64,000 nt of DNA. Origin: Porites lobata. Its lineage: Eukaryota; Cnidaria; Anthozoa; Scleractinia; Poritidae. Position numbers and translations under genes: made by a program. Where the stretch lies: positions 2,756,001 through 2,820,000 of the forward strand of contig CALNXK010000024.1 in assembly GCA_942486035.1 (NCBI GenBank), written 5' to 3'. Below are positions 60,017 through 64,000 of the stretch, in pieces (position 1 is the stretch's first letter; every line of letters begins with the position of its first letter). The notes under the pieces were generated by a model. That model had not been told where the DNA came from, made no database searches, and was given only the letters and a program-made list of their open reading frames with translations.

Positions 60017-60847
60017 AAAGAAGACATGAATATCACGTTAACCAACTGACCATGAAAAAATAGTCTTTCAGACGATGTTTCTTGAAACTCGACTTTTACC
60101 GCGAAGACCGCGAAATTTTTTGGAGTTCTGGGGAGTTCTGGGTAAATTTCTGCTCAACTCCGCTGACCTTTAGCTAGCTCGTCCGTTGTTCATAGTGGGT
60201 ACGGGGTAGGATCAGTATGTCTTAAAAATCTTTCAATCGAAGCGCATAAGATTCGAAGGATTATTATTGGCTGTGCTTTCGCTTGTCGCAAGGAATCGAA
60301 GGAAGCCGGCGTGACTCTGAGAGCTAAAAACAAAAACCGAGTAGTCCAAAGACTTCTGCAAAGCTGATTATAACGACTTGTATTACTTTTTACTTAGGCG
60401 AAGCGCCAAGTAAAGGATTGGCGACGCTCTGGAATGTCCCAAAGTTACTTTTTTTTGGGACCGGATTGGGCACGCAAAGTTCGTAAGTTTGCGGTTTGAA
60501 TTGATTCGAGATATCTCGGAGATCACTTCGAGTTCTTTCGGCTACAATAACAGGAGCCGATTACTTGGTGTTAGTAATGGCTAAGTAATCGGCTCCTGAC
60601 AATAAATAATTAATTTAATCGAGGATTAGCCGATTGCTCCACCGCGACCTAATGTGGTTAGTTAGGTGAAAATTAGTTTTTGTTGTTTCGAACTGTCTTA
60701 CAAAGACGTTGTCTTGTTGAGTTTACCTATTTTTATCCCAACATCAAACATTATAACAAAATTATACGAAATTATGGCGAAGCATTTTCAACATTTTGAG
60801 ACAACACAGAGATACTTTTCAGTTTGGAAGAAGGCTGTTTTTTCCCT
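60017..60847. other. Upstream region of ATRIP
   Basis: It should carry the ATRIP promoter immediately right of 60016. A perfect 16-bp-arm hairpin is at 60551-60598. No other gene recognised. Confidence 0.45.
60551..60598. repeat. Perfect hairpin, 16-bp arms and 16-base loop
   Basis: CAGGAGCCGATTACTT is followed by a 16-base loop and then AAGTAATCGGCTCCTG, its exact reverse complement. No run of T follows that would suggest a simple RNA terminator. Confidence 0.85.
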
Positions 60848-61078
60848 ACAATCGGCGACAAAATGAGTCGAGATACTTCGCCCAAAACTGGGCTTTTTTA
60901 TGTTTTATTAACTTCAAAAGGAGGAAATATTGCTTTCCTCCCCCATCCCCTCCGTGCAATGTTGTGCCCTTGTTCTAGCTACCTATAGAAAACAACAAAC
61001 ACCCCAACTTTGAATGGAGGGGACAGGGGAAGTTACCCTAGTTAAGTACAATGTCTCAACAATTTTGTCGCCGATTGT
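60848..61078. mobile_element. ACAATCGGCGACAAAA inverted-repeat element, copy A
   Basis: Begins ACAATCGGCGACAAAATGAG and ends ACAATTTTGTCGCCGATTGT, 231 bp, with 18-28-bp inverted tips. It is a near-identical direct copy of 62044-62300. Confidence 0.85.
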
Positions 61079-61424
61079 CTGAATCTCAAAAGTGGCCGTA
61101 CGTCCTTTAGAAAGTTAATAGAATTTAGTTTCTTTATGCTGTGATGTAAGACGCCCGGTGGCTTTTTATTTGTTGTGTTCGACTTCATCATACCTATTTT
61201 AGAACAATTAGAATAAGGCGGTTTCCCTGTTTTCAGTGCGTGACATTTCGTGTCACGCTTAACCGTGCCTTGACATCGTGCGATGTGGCGCGTCGCGCAC
61301 GATTTCTTGTTCTCTCCTTTATCGAAGCGCATAGAAACAAAGAAAAAAGTGAAAAGGACAGAAAACTTAATAGATTTCTAGGCATTAAAGTAGTTATAGT
61401 GGCTAAAATTGCTCTTTAGGGGGA

Positions 61425-61525
61425 ATTTCCATGAGTAACCACGAGTAACCACGATGAGTACAAAATATAATAATCTGATTATCTTTTAAGAACAAAGTTG
61501 GTTACTCGTGGTTACTCGTGGCCAG
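61425..61525. repeat. Inverted repeat of GAGTAACCAC units
   Basis: CATGAGTAACCACGAGTAAC at the left is mirrored by GTTACTCGTGGTTACTCGTG at the right, about 45 bases apart. Each arm itself holds two ten-base GAGTAACCAC units. It lies between the two direct copies of the neighbouring element. Confidence 0.8.
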
Positions 61526-62043
61526 TCTCCTCCTGACCTCATAGTTTCTACTGTAAAGTACATTCTTCAAAGACCCTTATGGGTGTATGAGCAACGAATC
61601 TGCTACACAGATTTAGCGATGCTATGCCGCTTTGCTGTGCGTTAGAAGTTGGAACATTTTTCCTGAAAATTCTCCAGCGCATAGCAATCGTGGCTATTTT
61701 ATCGTCCATCACACCCAAATAGCCAAACTTCGAATAAACACTTTGAACTTACTAGGGATATATTCAAATACAATATATTATCTGCCATCGATTCCTACCG
61801 ATCACACTTAGTTACCAGAGGAAAATCAACCATTCGGTACGTGGGTATGCTGCATAATTACTTGAAAACACTACCGAGTACAAAGATTGTCAAAACTAAT
61901 TTTCCTTCGAAAAACACAGGAAAGGGATTATATGGGTATTTTATCTATCTTCTGAAAAACGACCCGGTGAATATAGTAATCTCAACTAGTTACCGTCTCC
62001 TAACCGATGCTAATAAGACAACAGCGCGTAGATTTCGATTCAG

Positions 62044-62300
62044 ACAATCGGCGGCAAAATGAGTTGAGACACTTCGCCCAAAACTGGGCTTTTTTACGTT
62101 TTATTAACTTCAAAAGGAGGAAATATTGCTTTCCTCCCCCATCCCCTCCGTGCAATGTTGTGCCCTTGTTCTAGCTACCTATAGAAAACAACAAACACCC
62201 CAACTTTGAATGGAAAGGACAGGGGAGAGGTGCGGATTCTTTTGTTCTCTGAAGTTACCCTAGTTAAGTACAATGTCTCAACAATTTTGTCGCCGATTGT
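62044..62300. mobile_element. ACAATCGGCGACAAAA inverted-repeat element, copy B
   Basis: Same as copy A, in the same direction, except for an additional 26-27-base stretch around 62226-62252 (AGGTGCGGATTCTTTTG). High identity suggests recent duplication. Confidence 0.85.
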
Positions 62301-64000
62301 AGAAACGGAGCGATTTCTTCAGATAACTGGAGATAAATCTCTCAAAAGTGACTGGAATTGATGGGTTTGGCTACAGAAGAGTTTGAGCAATTTTGTCCAC
62401 TCTTCCTCAGATGTCGAGAGCCAAAGGAGATGTCAGCACTTGACAAATGCTTTTGGGGGGATGGGTACGCTTGGAATTTACTGAGCCATTATGATGACGA
62501 TGTCTGGCGATGCAACCATCCCTTACAACAATGAAAACCGTAACAGCCTGCGAGCGAGCTCTTCATTTAAGAGATATCGAGAGAAGTCAAGCGCGAGTGG
62601 CATGCGAAAAGAGACGCGGGAGCAAGGTGTGGGAATAGAAAGTGAGACCTCACTCACGTGTTCGCTTGCCACTCCAAATAGAGAGGCTGCTACCAGTCCA
62701 TGACATTTCTTGGTAGTCGTGCGTGTTCGCTATTCGGTGAGCCAGTTTACGTTAGGAAATCCTAGGAAAAATCCGAGCTATTTTCATACTAAGCAACGTC
62801 CACTAAGGCTCCACGTCCCCTTTTTCACCCTTTTCAACCAACCCTTGATTAACAACATTGCGGCACTCACACGTGCCCGACACAAAAAATAGTCACATAA
62901 GCTTGGTACAACGGCGCCTAAGTGTACGCTTCGTTAGCGTCTTGTTTATAACAATATTTTGGCCGGCCATACCAGCCGTCTTCAGGTTTACAGATGTTAC
63001 TGAATTTATGATACGAATTACAATATTATACAGAGGGAAAATTTCGCAATAAAAATTGTTTAAAAGGGAGAGGCGGAAATGACGTACAACCCAAAAAAGA
63101 AAAGAAAAACTAATAAGGATATAGATTACAATAATTAGTCACGACTGTGAGATCCCGGGGGGTACTCTTGGGAATTCTTGGTGGGGGTGTACCGTCCGGT
63201 GATGGCTGGTTCTCCAAATCCTAGCTCTATTTCAGACCAAAAAATGTCATTTTCCACACCAGTTTTCAGACCTGGACTCATGTTTCCATAAGCAGAAATT
63301 GCATCCGATTACAGTCACATTACACGGAGGGGGGCATAGAGAGTGTGGGGTTTGATCAGAACGCGAACAAAAAGATTTCTGAAAATCCATTTCGAATTCG
63401 CATATTACTCTTTCTTCCCACTCATTTGGGACAAGGGAGAATGAGCTCTCTCTTGTTTGGGAATGAAAGGACAAACACGTTCAAGTAGTTCCCTCAAAAA
63501 TCATCCCCGATTCCAGACCAAAATGGGCAAAGTCTACACCCGTTTTTAGACCGACGCAAAAACCATGCACTTACCTATATGAAGAGAGGATACCTCTCTT
63601 GCCTATATGGCTTAAATAAACCGGAGTAGTCCTCACCCCCTGGGCAAAAAACAACGGATCAGTACATTTTTGAGACACGGAAACGCTATGCTGCAGTATA
63701 ATAAGTGATGGGTTTGCAATGTCTAGAGCCGTGAACTTTGCCAGTAGCTTGGTTGTTGCACTATCTTTTTTAATATAGTCAGGTAACATTTTTTTTCTAT
63801 TGCGCAAAAAATTGAGAAGTTGAGAAGGAAATCATTTTAGGCGGAGAAATACAACAAATATATTGTTAAATAATCAAATGAGTGTATCACACATATTTCC
63901 CCTTGCAAGGTTACAAGGGAGTACAGAAATTTTGAGTTAAAGGAAATCGGCAACAACAGAGCTATTTCACAGTTATTTCCGAAAAACACATTGCCCTGCT
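62301..64000. other. Right flank without a recognisable gene
   Basis: No coding exon is recognised on either strand. About 63150-63640 resembles a dispersed repeat: CCCGGGGGGTACTCTTGGGA at the left, later tracts with 'CAGACCAAAATGGGCAAAGT', and CCTCTCTTGCC...CCCCCTGGGC at the right. The rest is AT-rich. Confidence 0.4.

Noticed and set aside
1..64000. CRISPR arrays, bacterial operons, prophage or defence systems
   Set aside because: No regularly spaced repeats, no closely packed frames and no ribosome-binding patterns; the window is clearly an animal nuclear genome.

Overview
This is nuclear DNA of an animal. It is AT-rich, has many introns, and has no operons, Shine-Dalgarno sites or CRISPR arrays. 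Five protein genes can be read by joining exons at GT-AG sites in consistent phase, and all five lie on the minus strand. Their intron-exon layout resembles that of vertebrate orthologues (the PNPT1 model has 28 coding exons), while the introns are full of short inverted-repeat elements. This suits an early-branching animal, most likely an anthozoan cnidarian such as a stony coral. The species is an inference; no sequence here proves it.

Layout from left to right. 1-3218: no recognisable gene, probably 3' flank of the first gene. 3219-21901: golgin-84 (GOLGA5), a tail-anchored Golgi coiled-coil tether, 16 coding exons, predicted 743 aa, including one apparent GC-AG intron. 24737-24952: CHCHD7/COX23, a 71-aa twin-CX9C protein of the mitochondrial intermembrane space, coding region in one exon. 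25793-26105: decayed 3' end of a LINE reverse-transcriptase ORF. 26939-44196: PNPT1, mitochondrial polynucleotide phosphorylase, predicted 789 aa. 47147-48007: an intronless TFAM-like mitochondrial HMG-box protein of 286 aa with three HMG boxes instead of two. 50471-60016: ATRIP, the partner of the ATR checkpoint kinase, 11 coding exons, predicted 1045 aa, with a 2160-base first coding exon. 60017-64000: repeat-rich flank.

Three neighbouring genes (CHCHD7, PNPT1, TFAM-like) encode mitochondrial proteins: a respiratory-chain assembly factor, an RNA exonuclease/importer, and an mtDNA-packaging/transcription factor. They are flanked by a Golgi gene and a DNA-damage gene. Each gene appears to have its own promoter; there is no sign of polycistronic transcription.

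Much of the non-coding sequence is miniature inverted-repeat elements. Families seen more than once include: a GGGCCCAGTTGTTCGAAGG family (one copy in an intron of each of the three long genes), a TTAA-flanked piggyBac-like family (two copies), TA-flanked CAGT...ACTG pogo/mariner-like elements, a GGGGCCCG family inserted twice back to back just upstream of the TFAM-like gene, and a dispersed 230-bp family in opposite orientations in GOLGA5 and PNPT1. The most noteworthy observations are the three-box TFAM-like protein, inverted repeats bracketing PNPT1 exons 21-25, and the element pair in the TFAM-like promoter.
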